From NCBI GenBank assembly GCA_043825615.1, contig JBDRRS010000008.1, positions 1 to 64,000 on the forward strand: a stretch of DNA of 64,000 nucleotides, given 5' to 3'. The notes beneath the pieces were generated by a model. It ran no database searches. It was not told the DNA's origin and worked only from the letters and a program-made list of their open reading frames with translations. Positions 24,758-33,610 of this stretch are shown piece after piece. The stretch is from JBDRMV01 sp043825615 (lineage in GTDB: Bacteria; CG03). The position numbers were made by a program, and so were the translations under genes. How positions within the stretch are numbered: the first letter of the stretch is position 1; the number at the start of each line of letters is the position of its first letter.

Positions 24758-25681
24758 ATGGTATGGATAAATTTTTTCAAAGGTTTTCTCATAGGAATAG
24801 CGAATCTTATTCCCGGAGTAAGCGGCGGGACTTTTGCTCTTATACTCGGGATATATGAGCGTCTTATCAGGATCATTCACAACTTAAATTTCAAAACTTT
24901 GAAAAATCTTTTCAGTTTCGCAAAATTCAAGGATGAATTTAAAAGAATAGACGGCATATTCCTGGTTTCAATCGCATCCGGCGCTTTTTGCGCAATAGTG
25001 TGTTTGTCATGGGTTATTGATTACCTTCTTAAAAATCATCCCGATTTCACTCTTTCTTTTTTTCTCGGGCTTATTCTTCCGTCGATAGCAGTCCCGTATA
25101 AATTGATAAAGAAGAAAGATTTCAGGAAAATGCTTTTTGTTCTGCCCGGCATCCTTCTTGTCGTGTCTGTTTATGTTTTCACAACTGAGGCGGAAATAAA
25201 ATCATTCTCATATCCCCTGCTCTTCCTGAGCGGTTTTCTTGCGACTTCCGCAATGATTCTTCCGGGCATAAGCGGGTCGTTTATCCTGCTGCTGATAGGT
25301 GTTTACGGGGCGGTTATCAGCAACATAAAAACTTTTTTTTCCTCGCCTGAAATGGAGTCATTCCTGTTTTTGTCGGTTTTCGGACTGGGGTGCGCGGCGG
25401 GGCTTGCGGTGTTTGCAAGGGTTATGAAATTTCTTTTTGAAAGATACAAAGACAGGACTCTTTATTTTCTTATAGGATTGATACTCGGTTCAATTGTTGT
25501 TCTCTGGCCGTTCAAGGCATTCCCTGAAAGAAGCGCGGGAAAGATGGAAATAGGGATTGTTTCCGCCGAAAACCGGCTGCCTCAAAACAAAAGTGAGGCG
25601 CTGTTTTGCGCAGGATTTTTCGCCATAGGTATGCTCGGCGCCGGATTCCTCAACCGCATTGCAAAGACCGGTGATAATTGA
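24758..25681 (+). CDS. DUF368 (PopT-type) polyprenyl-phosphate flippase
   Basis: The protein is 307 residues and all-helical in the membrane, with the DUF368 hallmark GIANLIPGVSGGTFALILGIY at the N-terminus. A second inverted copy of the motif (MILPGISGSFILLLIGVYG) lies near residues 168-186. DUF368 proteins have been shown to recycle undecaprenyl phosphate across the membrane for envelope synthesis. The ATG lies 8 nt after GAGG. The gene ends inside the start of the amidohydrolase gene. Confidence 0.9.
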   Translation: MVWINFFKGFLIGIANLIPGVSGGTFALILGIYERLIRIIHNLNFKTLKNLFSFAKFKDEFKRIDGIFLVSIASGAFCAIVCLSWVIDYLLKNHPDFTLSFFLGLILPSIAVPYKLIKKKDFRKMLFVLPGILLVVSVYVFTTEAEIKSFSYPLLFLSGFLATSAMILPGISGSFILLLIGVYGAVISNIKTFFSSPEMESFLFLSVFGLGCAAGLAVFARVMKFLFERYKDRTLYFLIGLILGSIVVLWPFKAFPERSAGKMEIGIVSAENRLPQNKSEALFCAGFFAIGMLGAGFLNRIAKTGDN

Positions 25682-26465
25682 TTTTCACACGCACGCTTTT
25701 CCGGACGACCTTGCGGGCAAAGCGGTTTCGGGGCTCGGCTACAACTCTAAATTAAAACCTTCTTATGACGGAACAACCGGCGGCCTGCTGAAATCGATGG
25801 ATGAGGCGGGGATTGAAAAATCAGTTGTTTTAAATATCGCGACAAAACCGGCACAGGCGGAAAACATAATAAACTGGTGCCTGAAAGTAAGGAGCCGGAG
25901 AATTATACCTTTTGCGAGCATTCATCCCGATAACGGGAATTTTCCCGTAATTATAGGCAGAATCAAAAATGAAGGCATCAGGGGAATAAAACTTCATCCG
26001 ATGTATCAGGATTTTTATGCCGATGATGAAAAAATGTTCCCCGTTTATGAAAAAATTACAAAGGAAAATTTGATTCTTATTTTTCATTCCGGTTTTGACA
26101 TCGCTTTCCCGGAAGACGGCCGCGCGTCGGTGGAGAGGATTTTAAGAGTTCACGAAAAATTCCCGGAACTCAAAATTGTCGCATCCCACACGGGCGGATG
26201 GAAAATGTGGGATGAAGTTTTAAAACTCATTGCCGGGAAAGATATATGGCTTGAAATTTCAATGACGCTCAAATACATTGAGGATATGGAAACTTTTTAC
26301 GGGATATTAAAAGGTCATTCGCCCGATAAAATACTTTTCGGAACGGACGCCCCGTGGGGAAACCAGAAAGAAGATGTAAAAGCGGTGAAGGAACTCAACG
26401 TTTCGCCGGACCTGAAAGAAAAAATTTTTCACGAAAATGCCCGCGCTCTTCTTAGTAGTAAATGA
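25671..26465 (+). CDS. Amidohydrolase-family metal-dependent hydrolase
   Basis: This is a TIM-barrel amidohydrolase-2 type enzyme of about 264 residues. It has the N-terminal metal motif IIDFHTHAF, a KLHPMYQDF strand carrying the active-site region, IVASHTGG and a final FGTDAPWG with the catalytic Asp. I chose the GTG at 25671, just before IIDFHTH, over the upstream TTG at 25659. It overlaps the DUF368 gene. The substrate is unknown; relatives include decarboxylases and lactonases. Confidence 0.82.
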   Translation: MIIDFHTHAFPDDLAGKAVSGLGYNSKLKPSYDGTTGGLLKSMDEAGIEKSVVLNIATKPAQAENIINWCLKVRSRRIIPFASIHPDNGNFPVIIGRIKNEGIRGIKLHPMYQDFYADDEKMFPVYEKITKENLILIFHSGFDIAFPEDGRASVERILRVHEKFPELKIVASHTGGWKMWDEVLKLIAGKDIWLEISMTLKYIEDMETFYGILKGHSPDKILFGTDAPWGNQKEDVKAVKELNVSPDLKEKIFHENARALLSSK

Positions 26466-27355
26466 TGCCGCCGCCGGCTAATTTTTTAATAATAGCCGGT
26501 TTTGTAGCGGCGGGTTACTTTCTGGCAAAGGCCGGTGTGCTTTCCCAAAAGGGAATAGATAATATTTCAAATGCGATTTTATATTTTTTTACTCCGTTTC
26601 TGATTATCTATTCTGTTTCGCACTTTGATTTCCGGATAACAGAGATATTGAATTTAATCGGTATCACGATTTTAAATGTTGCCGTTATATTTGTTTTTGC
26701 GCGGGTAGTGTTCAGAATATTTGGAATTTCAGGCGGCGTTTTTTTCCTCCCCGTGCTTTTTACAAATACTGCAAATGTAGGTTATCCGGTGAATTTGTTT
26801 TTCTGGGGCGCCGGCTCTTTTCCCTATGCCGCGTCTTACAGCGTCACAATAGCGGTTTTGCTTTTCACATTCGGGATTTATCTGATAACGCCCGAACTCC
26901 CCTTCGGGGAACGTCTTAAGAATATTTTCGGCTTGCCGGTGATTTATGCTTATGCGTCGGGAATTCTGCTTCATTATACCGGAATGCCGGAATTTCTCGA
27001 GAGGTTATTTTTTATCTGTTCTATTCCCGCCATTCCGCTTATGCTGGTTGTTGCGGGGTCTTCTTTGATTTATTCCCGCTGGAAATTAAACAGAAAAGTT
27101 GCTGCGGGCCTCGTTGCCCGCTTCGGCGGAGGTTTTCTGGTTTTTCTGCTGCTGCTGTTGTTTTTTGATGTAACGCCTCTTTATATGAAGGTTATTGTTA
27201 CAAATGTTTTTCTGCCGGCTGCCGTCATGAATTATATTCTGGCTGTAAAATTCAAGCAGGATAAAGATTATATGGCGAATATGATTGGTTTTTCAACGCT
27301 GATTTACAGTTTTGTTTTTTTGATACAGTTGCTGTTCTTTCACAAACTTTTTTGA
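26462..27355 (+). CDS. AEC-family permease (auxin efflux carrier type)
   Basis: The protein is 297 residues with about ten transmembrane helices arranged as two five-helix halves, typical of the AEC family. It begins FLIIAGFVAAGYFLAKAG and has the family motif FTNTANVGYPVNLFFWG. Bacterial members export or import small organic acids, while distant homologues export auxin in plants. The start overlaps the hydrolase gene (ATGATG). It is followed by a promoter-like element and tRNA-Pro. Confidence 0.85.
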   Translation: MMPPPANFLIIAGFVAAGYFLAKAGVLSQKGIDNISNAILYFFTPFLIIYSVSHFDFRITEILNLIGITILNVAVIFVFARVVFRIFGISGGVFFLPVLFTNTANVGYPVNLFFWGAGSFPYAASYSVTIAVLLFTFGIYLITPELPFGERLKNIFGLPVIYAYASGILLHYTGMPEFLERLFFICSIPAIPLMLVVAGSSLIYSRWKLNRKVAAGLVARFGGGFLVFLLLLLFFDVTPLYMKVIVTNVFLPAAVMNYILAVKFKQDKDYMANMIGFSTLIYSFVFLIQLLFFHKLF

Positions 27356-27361
27356 GAAGTT

Positions 27362-27370
27362 TGCTATAAT
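27362..27370 (+). promoter_or_regulatory. Extended -10 promoter of tRNA-Pro
   Basis: TGCTATAAT is a perfect extended -10 whose last base is 10 nt before the mature tRNA 5' end, so transcription would start within a few bases of the tRNA. No good -35 is visible. Confidence 0.65.
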
Positions 27371-27379
27371 AAAACAATT

Positions 27380-27453
27380 CGGGGCGTGGCCTAGATGGAT
27401 AGGGCACCAGACTGGGGGTCTGGGGGTCGCCGGTTCAAGTCCGGCCGCCCCGA
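27380..27453 (+). tRNA. tRNA-Pro (anticodon GGG)
   Basis: A full cloverleaf can be drawn by hand. The acceptor stem CGGGGCG pairs perfectly with CGCCCCG. The D stem is GCCT/GGGC, the anticodon stem CCAGA/TCTGG with loop CTGGGGG (GGG anticodon, reads CCC/CCU), and the T stem GCCGG/CCGGC with TTCAAGT loop. The discriminator base is A and CCA is not encoded. Confidence 0.95.
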
Positions 27454-27526
27454 TACCGTTGATTTGTGAGAAAGATTTTCCTTTGAGCGGGAGAATCCGC
27501 CGCAAATATTTTAGGGGAAAGAAAGT

Positions 27527-28024
27527 ATGAGTGAAAAGAAAGGAATTTTTAAATTCTGCCCGATATGCAGGGTAAATTTGGAAATCAAAGACATTGACGG
27601 CGCGAACCGCCTTGTGTGTCCCGAGTGCGGCTGGGTGAATTACAATAATCCCCTGCCTGTCTCCGTTGCCGCTGTAAAGAATTCTTCGGGCGAAATGCTT
27701 ATTATAAGACGCGCTTTTGAACCTGCCGCAGGGGGGTGGTCATTGCCGGGCGGTTTTGTAGAGTCGGGCGAGCATCCCGAGGAAACCTGCCTGAGAGAAC
27801 TCAGGGAGGAAACCGCCATCAAAGGCAAAATAAAACGGCTTATCGGAATCTACACGTACAGGAGCCGTGTTCACGGCTTCCTGCTTGTTATGGGTTACGA
27901 GGTTTTTGCGGAAAAAACAGAAATAAAAACAAACAGGGAAATACTTGAGGCGAAATTTGTCCCGCCCGGGAAAATGCCTTACTTGATTTTTGCGAGCCAC
28001 AGAAAAATCCTGAAAGAAATCTGA
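27527..28024 (+). CDS. Nudix hydrolase with N-terminal zinc ribbon
   Basis: The protein is 165 residues. The N-terminus has a four-Cys zinc ribbon (CPICR and CPECGW) followed by NYNNPLPV, as in NADH-pyrophosphatase-like and related Nudix proteins. The Nudix box begins GGFVESGEHPEE and continues with the REL-REE core at about residues 88-95, so the catalytic glutamates are present. It likely cleaves a nucleoside-diphosphate derivative; the substrate is unknown. The ATG follows GGGGAAAG. Confidence 0.92.
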   Translation: MSEKKGIFKFCPICRVNLEIKDIDGANRLVCPECGWVNYNNPLPVSVAAVKNSSGEMLIIRRAFEPAAGGWSLPGGFVESGEHPEETCLRELREETAIKGKIKRLIGIYTYRSRVHGFLLVMGYEVFAEKTEIKTNREILEAKFVPPGKMPYLIFASHRKILKEI

Positions 28025-28033
28025 ATAAAAACC

Positions 28034-28056
28034 GAAGAGCAAAGAACTTCCTCTTC
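28034..28056 (+). terminator. Weak terminator-like hairpin after the Nudix gene
   Basis: GAAGAG at 28034-28039 pairs with CTCTTC at 28051-28056 around an 11-nt loop, followed by CTGCTATTTT. The stem is short and the T tract imperfect. It lies between the Nudix gene and a strong promoter, where an end of transcript is expected. Confidence 0.3.
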
Positions 28057-28085
28057 CTGCTATTTTAGAAAATCATAATTGCCCC

Positions 28086-28114
28086 TTGACAAAAATACCG
28101 AAACACCGTATAAT
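28086..28114 (+). promoter_or_regulatory. Consensus sigma-70-type promoter of the signalling island
   Basis: TTGACA at 28086-28091 and TATAAT at 28109-28114 are both perfect consensus hexamers separated by exactly 17 nt. The leader of about 90 nt contains a perfect small palindrome (TGCGAT-TT-ATCGCA near 28171-28184) and two GTAGCGG copies. It drives the HTH-receiver gene and probably the kinase downstream. Confidence 0.85.
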
Positions 28115-28213
28115 CACAATAAGCAGTAAAAGCAGTAAGATAAAAATTGTAGCGGTTGACGCCCACGCGGAAATGTAGCGGTGCGATTTATCGCACAAAA
28201 AGAAGGAGAGAGT

Positions 28214-28783
28214 ATGAAGAGCGATACGAAAACTTACACGACTTTTTACATCAGTAAAATCTGCGACGTTTATCCTACAACGGTTGCAAACTGGATTGAC
28301 GAAGGCAAGTTGAAAGCATTTACCACGCCGGGCGGTCACCGGCGGGTCAGAGCAAAGGACTTAAAGGAGTTTCTTGAGAAGTATAACATACCGATTTCCG
28401 ATGAGCTTGTTTCGGAAGGCAGAAAAAAAATTCTTGTGGTGGATGACGACAAAATTGTTCTGGATTCAATTGTCGGAGTTTTGCAATATAAGAAAAAGTA
28501 TAAGATATTTAAAGCAGTTGACGGATTTCAGGCAGGCCAGGCGGTGAGCGAGCATGAGCCGGACCTTATAATTCTGGACATAATGCTTCCGGGTATGGAC
28601 GGATTTGAAGTATGCAAAACAATCAGAAAAAAGAATAAACAAGTAAAAATTATTGCGGTCACGGGATACAACACGGAGGAAAATAAAAACAAAATTCTTG
28701 CGTGCGGTGCGAACGCGTACATGGCAAAACCTTTTGAAATGGCTGAATTACTGAAAAAAATAGATGACCTGTTGAAGGTTTGA
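28214..28783 (+). CDS. MerR/BldC-like HTH fused to response-regulator receiver
   Basis: The first 70 residues are an excisionase/BldC-type winged HTH (YISKICDVYPTTVANWIDEG, then TTPGGHRRVR). The rest is a CheY-like receiver with the acidic pair in VVDDDK, the phospho-acceptor Asp in LIILDIMLPGMDG, and the conserved Lys in AKPF. The protein should bind DNA under phosphorylation control. I start it at ATG 28214, 9 nt after GAAGGAG, not at the upstream 28181. Its receiver is very similar to that at the end of the kinase at 29170 (both contain DGFQAGQ), so the two probably work as a pair. Confidence 0.9.
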   Translation: MKSDTKTYTTFYISKICDVYPTTVANWIDEGKLKAFTTPGGHRRVRAKDLKEFLEKYNIPISDELVSEGRKKILVVDDDKIVLDSIVGVLQYKKKYKIFKAVDGFQAGQAVSEHEPDLIILDIMLPGMDGFEVCKTIRKKNKQVKIIAVTGYNTEENKNKILACGANAYMAKPFEMAELLKKIDDLLKV

Positions 28784-28804
28784 ATTTAAGAGGAGGGAAC
28801 TGAG

Positions 28805-29149
28805 ATGAAAAAGGTATTTTTTAAAAGCAAGAAAGCGCTGGTAAACATGGAATTGTCAACTTTTGAAATTCCTCCGGCGGGAGACATTCTGGTGCTCGGC
28901 AAGAGATGCCCCATAGGTCCGCAGGCGGCACAGAAGATGCTGAATACCGTTGCAGCGCATAGGTTTGAACTCGTGCGGCCCAGAAGCAGGGCAATAGACG
29001 GAATACTCATAAGAAAACATCTCTTTCTGAGAGCGGACAGGGCATCTCTGGTTAATACAATAATTGATGAGACCTCCGCTATCATGAGCGAAGAATGCAT
29101 GTTAAGCATTAAGTGTGAGATTAAAGTGAGGATATCCAGAGAGATTTAG
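28805..29149 (+). CDS. Small protein of unknown function
   Basis: The protein is 114 residues, soluble, with a good Shine-Dalgarno (AGGAGGGA) upstream. I do not recognise a domain. Visible features are a basic start (KKVFFKSKKA), a PAGDILVLGKRCPIGPQAAQ segment with one Cys, and a second Cys pair near the end (EECMLSIKCEI). It lies between the HTH-receiver gene (22-nt gap) and the hybrid kinase gene (20-nt gap), so it is probably part of the same signalling operon, perhaps an accessory or adaptor. Confidence 0.75.
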   Translation: MKKVFFKSKKALVNMELSTFEIPPAGDILVLGKRCPIGPQAAQKMLNTVAAHRFELVRPRSRAIDGILIRKHLFLRADRASLVNTIIDETSAIMSEECMLSIKCEIKVRISREI

Positions 29150-29169
29150 AACCGGAATGGAGCAATGAG

Positions 29170-31809
29170 ATGGTACGGGTAAAAGAGATAACCGGAAAAA
29201 ATTTCGCAGAGGTCTCCTCTAATCATACGGTAGGGGATTCGGTTGAATTAATAAAAAATAGGAAAACTGATTATCTGGTAATAAAAGAAAGAGGGAAAAC
29301 AAAAGGGATAATAAAGTTCCGGGATATTCTTGGTTATCCGCCGTCAAGGTTATTGCTCGACTGCCCAGTAACGCCCGTAGGGACGGTATCGGGAACAGTT
29401 TCGGCAAGAGAAGCTTTAAAGCTAATGCAGGCCAAAGGGGAAAATATTCTGCTGGTTTTGAATAAAGAGAAAAAACCCGCCTCAATTATAGACAGTATGA
29501 TGGTCACTGCCGCTATCTTCAATGAAATGGACAAACTGAATGAAGAAAAAAAAGAATGTGTTTTAGTTACTAAGGACAATGAAGAACAATTGAAACAATA
29601 TAAACAGATGGTCGAATTTGCTCAGGATGTTATCTTTTTCAAGGATTTGAAGAGCAGATATGTTATCGCCAACGACAAGACCTTAAAAGTTTTTGGATTA
29701 TCGCGCGAGGAAGTCATCGGGAAAAACGATTATGAAATAATGCCGGTCCGGGAAGAAGCCGGGAAAAACATTGAAGACGACAAACTTGTCTTTAAAACAG
29801 GCAAACCTGCGGAAATTACTAAACATATGACAGGCGCGGACGGAAGAGAGCGCTGGTTTCATGCTATAAAAGTCCCGCAGTTTGATGATAAGGGAAATAT
29901 CGTAGGGCTTATCGGCATTGCAAGGGACGTAACCAAGAGCAGGAAGGCGGAAGAAATCCGTAAGAAATATGAATTCATGGTTAATACTTTAAATGAATTT
30001 ATGACTCTTGTTGACAGAAACTATGTTTATACCGCAGTTAATGACGCTTACTGCAGAGCGCATAATAAGAAAAGAGAAGAAATAATAGGCGGAACCGTTA
30101 AAGATGTGTGGGGCGAAGAAACGTTTAACAGGATAATAAAAGTTCACATGGACAGATGTTTTGCGGGCGAGGAAGTGCATTATCGGGAAAATTTTGATTT
30201 CACTGCTCTGGGCCGCAGGTATTTTGACGTTGCCTGTTATCCGTATAAAGGAAGCAACGGAAAAATCAGTCACCAGGTTATTATAACCCGCGACATCACC
30301 GAACGCAAGAAAGTGGAGGATCTGCTGAAAGAGGCTAAAGAGTACACAGCCAACATCATAGAATCAATGATTGATATTTTGGTTGTGACTGATTCGGATG
30401 GAAAGTTAAAAACTGTGAATCAAGCGGGTTTAAAGTTATTGGGATATAAAAAAGAAGATATCATTGCGCAACCTGTCGGCAAACTTTTTGCAGAAGAAGA
30501 AGAAGAAGAAGAAGAAGAATTTCACATGCGCACTTTCAAGAAAATAATCAAGGAAGGGCATATAACAAACTACAAGACAAGTATTAAAACGGCATCAGGC
30601 AAAGAGATTCCTGTAATCCTTTCAGGTTCTGCATTGAGGGATGAGAATAAGAATCTGATAGGCATGGTTATAGTAGTCAAAGATATGACCGGGCAGGATA
30701 ATTTGCAGAAAAGAATGTTACAGCAGGCGAAACTTGCCAGTATAGGTCAATTGGCCGCCGGAGTCGCGCACGAGTTGAATAATCCTCTTACCACAATTGT
30801 TGCTATGAGCGATTTGCTCTCTGTAACCTTAGAAAGCAGTTTAAAGAGAGACGACAGAAAAAATCTGGCTCTGATTAAAGAGGCGGGGTTAAGGATGAAA
30901 AATATTGTTAACAACCTTCTCTCTTTCAGCCGCCCCGTTGAAAAGGGAATCGAGAAAGAAGCAAATTTGAATTCAATAATTAAAAAAGTATATGCTCTGC
31001 TTGAAAGCGAAATTAAAAAAGAAATGATTACCGTTGAAAAGAATTTAACGCATATTCCCTGCATCCTGGGCGACAGCGACAGGTTAATGGAAGTATTTAT
31101 TAATTTGTTTTCAAACAGTATATATGCGCTAAAGAGCAGCAAGGATAAGAATATCCTGATTAAAACAGAGTATTCTCCGGAAAAGAAATTATTAAAGCTG
31201 CGTTTCAGGGATTCCGGAAAAGGTGTCAAAGGCGGTATAATAAGCGATATTTTTAACCCGTTCTTTACGACCAAACAAGCAGAAAAAGGGACAGGCCTGG
31301 GTCTGTCAATCGTCTATGAGATACTGAATGACCACGGAGGGAATATTGAGGTCAGCAGCGAGGAAGGCAAGTTTACGGAATTCGTCATCAGTTTTTCCGT
31401 AGATAAAGACGGCCGGCGCGTAACCCCTGAGAAAGCGACAGGCAGGCCAAAGATATTGGCGGTTGACGATGATAAGGCAATTGTAAGTTTTATAGAAGAA
31501 AGCCTGAAAATACAGGATAGATATGAAATATTTACTGCTTTAGACGGATTTCAGGCGGGGCAGGAGGTGGCAAAGCGAAATCTTGACCTGGTTATTCTTG
31601 ATATTTTTCTCCCGGGTATTAACGGGTTTGATGTCTGCAGAAATATCCGCGGAAGAAAAAACGGGATTAAAATTATAGCTATTACGGGGAGAGCTACGGA
31701 GGAGAACAGGAGAAAAATTTTAGAGGCGGGCGCGGACGCTTACCTGATAAAACCGTTCAGTAAGGCGAAGTTGTTGAAAAATGTAAAAGAATTGATAGGT
31801 AGTAAATAA
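29170..31809 (+). CDS. CBS-PAS hybrid sensor histidine kinase with C-terminal receiver
   Basis: The protein is 879 residues with no transmembrane segment. In order it has a CBS-type pair (1-115), three PAS domains (about 140-260, 265-385, 390-510), a HisKA helix with phospho-acceptor His534 in GVAHELNNPL, a HATPase with N-box NLFSNSIYAL and G-boxes DSGKG and GTGLGLSIVYE, and a receiver from about 755 with acceptor Asp811. It is a cytosolic sensor; CBS domains often bind adenosyl nucleotides, so energy status could be an input. Nine consecutive GAA codons lie in the third PAS domain. The receiver is a close paralogue of that at 28214, suggesting a phosphorelay to the HTH protein. Confidence 0.92.
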   Translation: MVRVKEITGKNFAEVSSNHTVGDSVELIKNRKTDYLVIKERGKTKGIIKFRDILGYPPSRLLLDCPVTPVGTVSGTVSAREALKLMQAKGENILLVLNKEKKPASIIDSMMVTAAIFNEMDKLNEEKKECVLVTKDNEEQLKQYKQMVEFAQDVIFFKDLKSRYVIANDKTLKVFGLSREEVIGKNDYEIMPVREEAGKNIEDDKLVFKTGKPAEITKHMTGADGRERWFHAIKVPQFDDKGNIVGLIGIARDVTKSRKAEEIRKKYEFMVNTLNEFMTLVDRNYVYTAVNDAYCRAHNKKREEIIGGTVKDVWGEETFNRIIKVHMDRCFAGEEVHYRENFDFTALGRRYFDVACYPYKGSNGKISHQVIITRDITERKKVEDLLKEAKEYTANIIESMIDILVVTDSDGKLKTVNQAGLKLLGYKKEDIIAQPVGKLFAEEEEEEEEEFHMRTFKKIIKEGHITNYKTSIKTASGKEIPVILSGSALRDENKNLIGMVIVVKDMTGQDNLQKRMLQQAKLASIGQLAAGVAHELNNPLTTIVAMSDLLSVTLESSLKRDDRKNLALIKEAGLRMKNIVNNLLSFSRPVEKGIEKEANLNSIIKKVYALLESEIKKEMITVEKNLTHIPCILGDSDRLMEVFINLFSNSIYALKSSKDKNILIKTEYSPEKKLLKLRFRDSGKGVKGGIISDIFNPFFTTKQAEKGTGLGLSIVYEILNDHGGNIEVSSEEGKFTEFVISFSVDKDGRRVTPEKATGRPKILAVDDDKAIVSFIEESLKIQDRYEIFTALDGFQAGQEVAKRNLDLVILDIFLPGINGFDVCRNIRGRKNGIKIIAITGRATEENRRKILEAGADAYLIKPFSKAKLLKNVKELIGSK
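30493..30519 (+). repeat. (GAA)9 trinucleotide repeat in a PAS domain
   Basis: Nine uninterrupted GAA codons encode nine glutamates between two PAS beta-strands. Slippage would change length without breaking frame. Confidence 0.9.
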
Positions 31810-31811
31810 AA

Positions 31812-31873
31812 AGGGCAGGGGAGCCCCAAAATACCGCTTGCCGGCGATGGTTTTGGTGAATTCCGCCTACCCT
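31812..31873 (+). ncRNA. Possible structured element between two sensor-kinase genes
   Basis: AGGGCAGG (31812-31819) can pair with CCTACCCT (31866-31873) with one mismatch. This encloses CCAAAA (31826-31831) paired with TTTTGG (31851-31856), and an inner GCCGGC. The 3' side is followed by CATTTTATT. It could be a terminator or a cis-regulatory RNA. I do not recognise a known riboswitch. Confidence 0.3.
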
Positions 31874-31918
31874 CATTTTATTATAGCAAAAAGCGGGCAT
31901 AAAAAGGATAGGTAAACA

Positions 31919-33487
31919 ATGAACAGAATATTGGTTGTGGATAATGAGAAATCTGTTTTAGATACCTGCCGGCAGATTTTAGTACTAAAAAAATATGAGG
32001 TTGAGACAGCGGAAAATTTAACATCGGCGCGGCGTCAGCTGCAATCCCGGAAGTTTGACCTGATAATTACGGACCTGCGGATAGGGGTTGAAAAAGGCGA
32101 GAACCTGATAAGGGAAGTTAAGTCGGAGTATGCGGATACCGGAATTATCGTGATGACCGGCTATGTGGATATTCAAAGCGCCGTAGAGTGCATCAGGTTG
32201 GGAGCGTATGATTATTTGCCGAAGCCCTTTGAAATGCAGGAATTTCTCGGTAAAGTGGAGAAATATTTTGAAAGCGCAAATTTAAAGAAAACGGTAAGTA
32301 AACTAAAAGATGTTGTTGCGCTTTATCATGTTGCTATGGCGATTGCCCAGTTGAAACCGCTGGATGAGGTACTTGCCATCATTTTGAACAATGCGGAAAA
32401 AGAAGTGGGAGCGGACGGAGGTTCCATCGCCCTGTGGTCGGATGAATTGCAGACACTGGTCATTAAAGTCGCCAGCGGCGCGAACAGGGATAAAGCCATT
32501 GGAATGCGTTGCCGTCTGGGAGAGAGGGTCTGCGGTTATGCGGCGGAAAAAAAAGAACCGGTATTGCTGCAGGATGAGCTGAATACAGATCCTCGATTTA
32601 AGAACGAAAAGGTGTATGAAGGAGTTAAGTCGGGAATGAGCATCCCGATGCTTTTACAGGACGAGCTCGTAGGAGTACTTAATCTCAGGCGGACAATCAA
32701 AGAAGATAAATTTACGCAGGATGACCTGGACAGGGCATTTGTTCTGGCGGAGATAGCAGCGCTCGCGATTTCCAATTCCAGGATGTTTGACAAAATGAAG
32801 GATCTGGACGAACTGAAAAGTCATTTTATATCAACTGTTTCCCATGAACTGCGCACTCCGATTACTTCCATTAAGGCATCGGTAGATTTAATGGGCAAAA
32901 TAAAAGATGAAGAGAAATTACAGAAGTTTATAGAAATTACCAGACGAAATATTTTACGAATGGAGCGTTTGGTAAAGGATTTGCTTAATTTTTCCCAATT
33001 TGAACAGAAAACACTGCTGATTTCCAAGAAAACAATTAATTTTAATCAGGTTTTGTCGGATTCAATAGAAGCGGTTAAAAGCAGGGCTGAGGAAAAAATG
33101 ATAACTTTTACAACAGTGACAATAAAATCGGCAAGAGTGAACTGCGACCCGGGAAGGATGGAACAGGTTGTGACCAACTTACTCAACAATGCAGTTAAAT
33201 ATTCTCCTGAAAAAAGTAGAATAGAAATTTCCCTGAAAGAAGAAAAGGAGTGTTTGAGTTTTTCAATAACCGATGAAGGAAGAGGGTTCGCATTAAATGA
33301 ACAGAAAAAAATATTTGAACAGTTTTATCAGATAGACCGGTCACTTTCCCGGGCCACAGGCAGTTTCGGCCTCGGGCTTTCAATCGTAAAACAGATTGTG
33401 GAACTTCACGGCGGGGAAATTTTTGTCGAGTCCCCGCCCGCGGGGAGAAAAAAAGGAACCAGATTTATTGTACAAATACCGGTCTAA
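31919..33487 (+). CDS. Receiver-GAF-histidine kinase (REC-GAF-HisKA-HATPase)
   Basis: The protein is 522 residues with no membrane segment. An N-terminal receiver (VVDNEKS, acceptor Asp in LIITDLRIG, KPF) is followed by a GAF domain (about 135-290), a HisKA with His309 in STVSHELRTPI, and a HATPase ending GLGLSIVKQIV. The inverted order, receiver first, means it is itself the target of another kinase while also able to phosphorylate. It shares domain order and much sequence with the kinase at 33754, and a 71-nt stretch near the 3' end is identical between the two genes. The start follows AAAGGATAGG. Confidence 0.92.
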   Translation: MNRILVVDNEKSVLDTCRQILVLKKYEVETAENLTSARRQLQSRKFDLIITDLRIGVEKGENLIREVKSEYADTGIIVMTGYVDIQSAVECIRLGAYDYLPKPFEMQEFLGKVEKYFESANLKKTVSKLKDVVALYHVAMAIAQLKPLDEVLAIILNNAEKEVGADGGSIALWSDELQTLVIKVASGANRDKAIGMRCRLGERVCGYAAEKKEPVLLQDELNTDPRFKNEKVYEGVKSGMSIPMLLQDELVGVLNLRRTIKEDKFTQDDLDRAFVLAEIAALAISNSRMFDKMKDLDELKSHFISTVSHELRTPITSIKASVDLMGKIKDEEKLQKFIEITRRNILRMERLVKDLLNFSQFEQKTLLISKKTINFNQVLSDSIEAVKSRAEEKMITFTTVTIKSARVNCDPGRMEQVVTNLLNNAVKYSPEKSRIEISLKEEKECLSFSITDEGRGFALNEQKKIFEQFYQIDRSLSRATGSFGLGLSIVKQIVELHGGEIFVESPPAGRKKGTRFIVQIPV

Positions 33488-33575
33488 AAGGATTGAGGAA
33501 TGAACGGAATGACACAATGATGAAATAAAAAAACACCTGAGCCTGTTGCATACCTCCCCGCTGACAGGAAAAATA

Positions 33576-33584
33576 TGATATAAT
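33576..33584 (+). promoter_or_regulatory. Extended -10 promoter ahead of the transposase relic
   Basis: TGATATAAT is a perfect extended -10; no convincing -35 is spaced correctly. It precedes GGTGGAGG and the relic ATG at 33611, and may now drive the kinase at 33754. Confidence 0.5.
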
Positions 33585-33610
33585 GACAATAATTAACGGT
33601 GGAGGAATAA

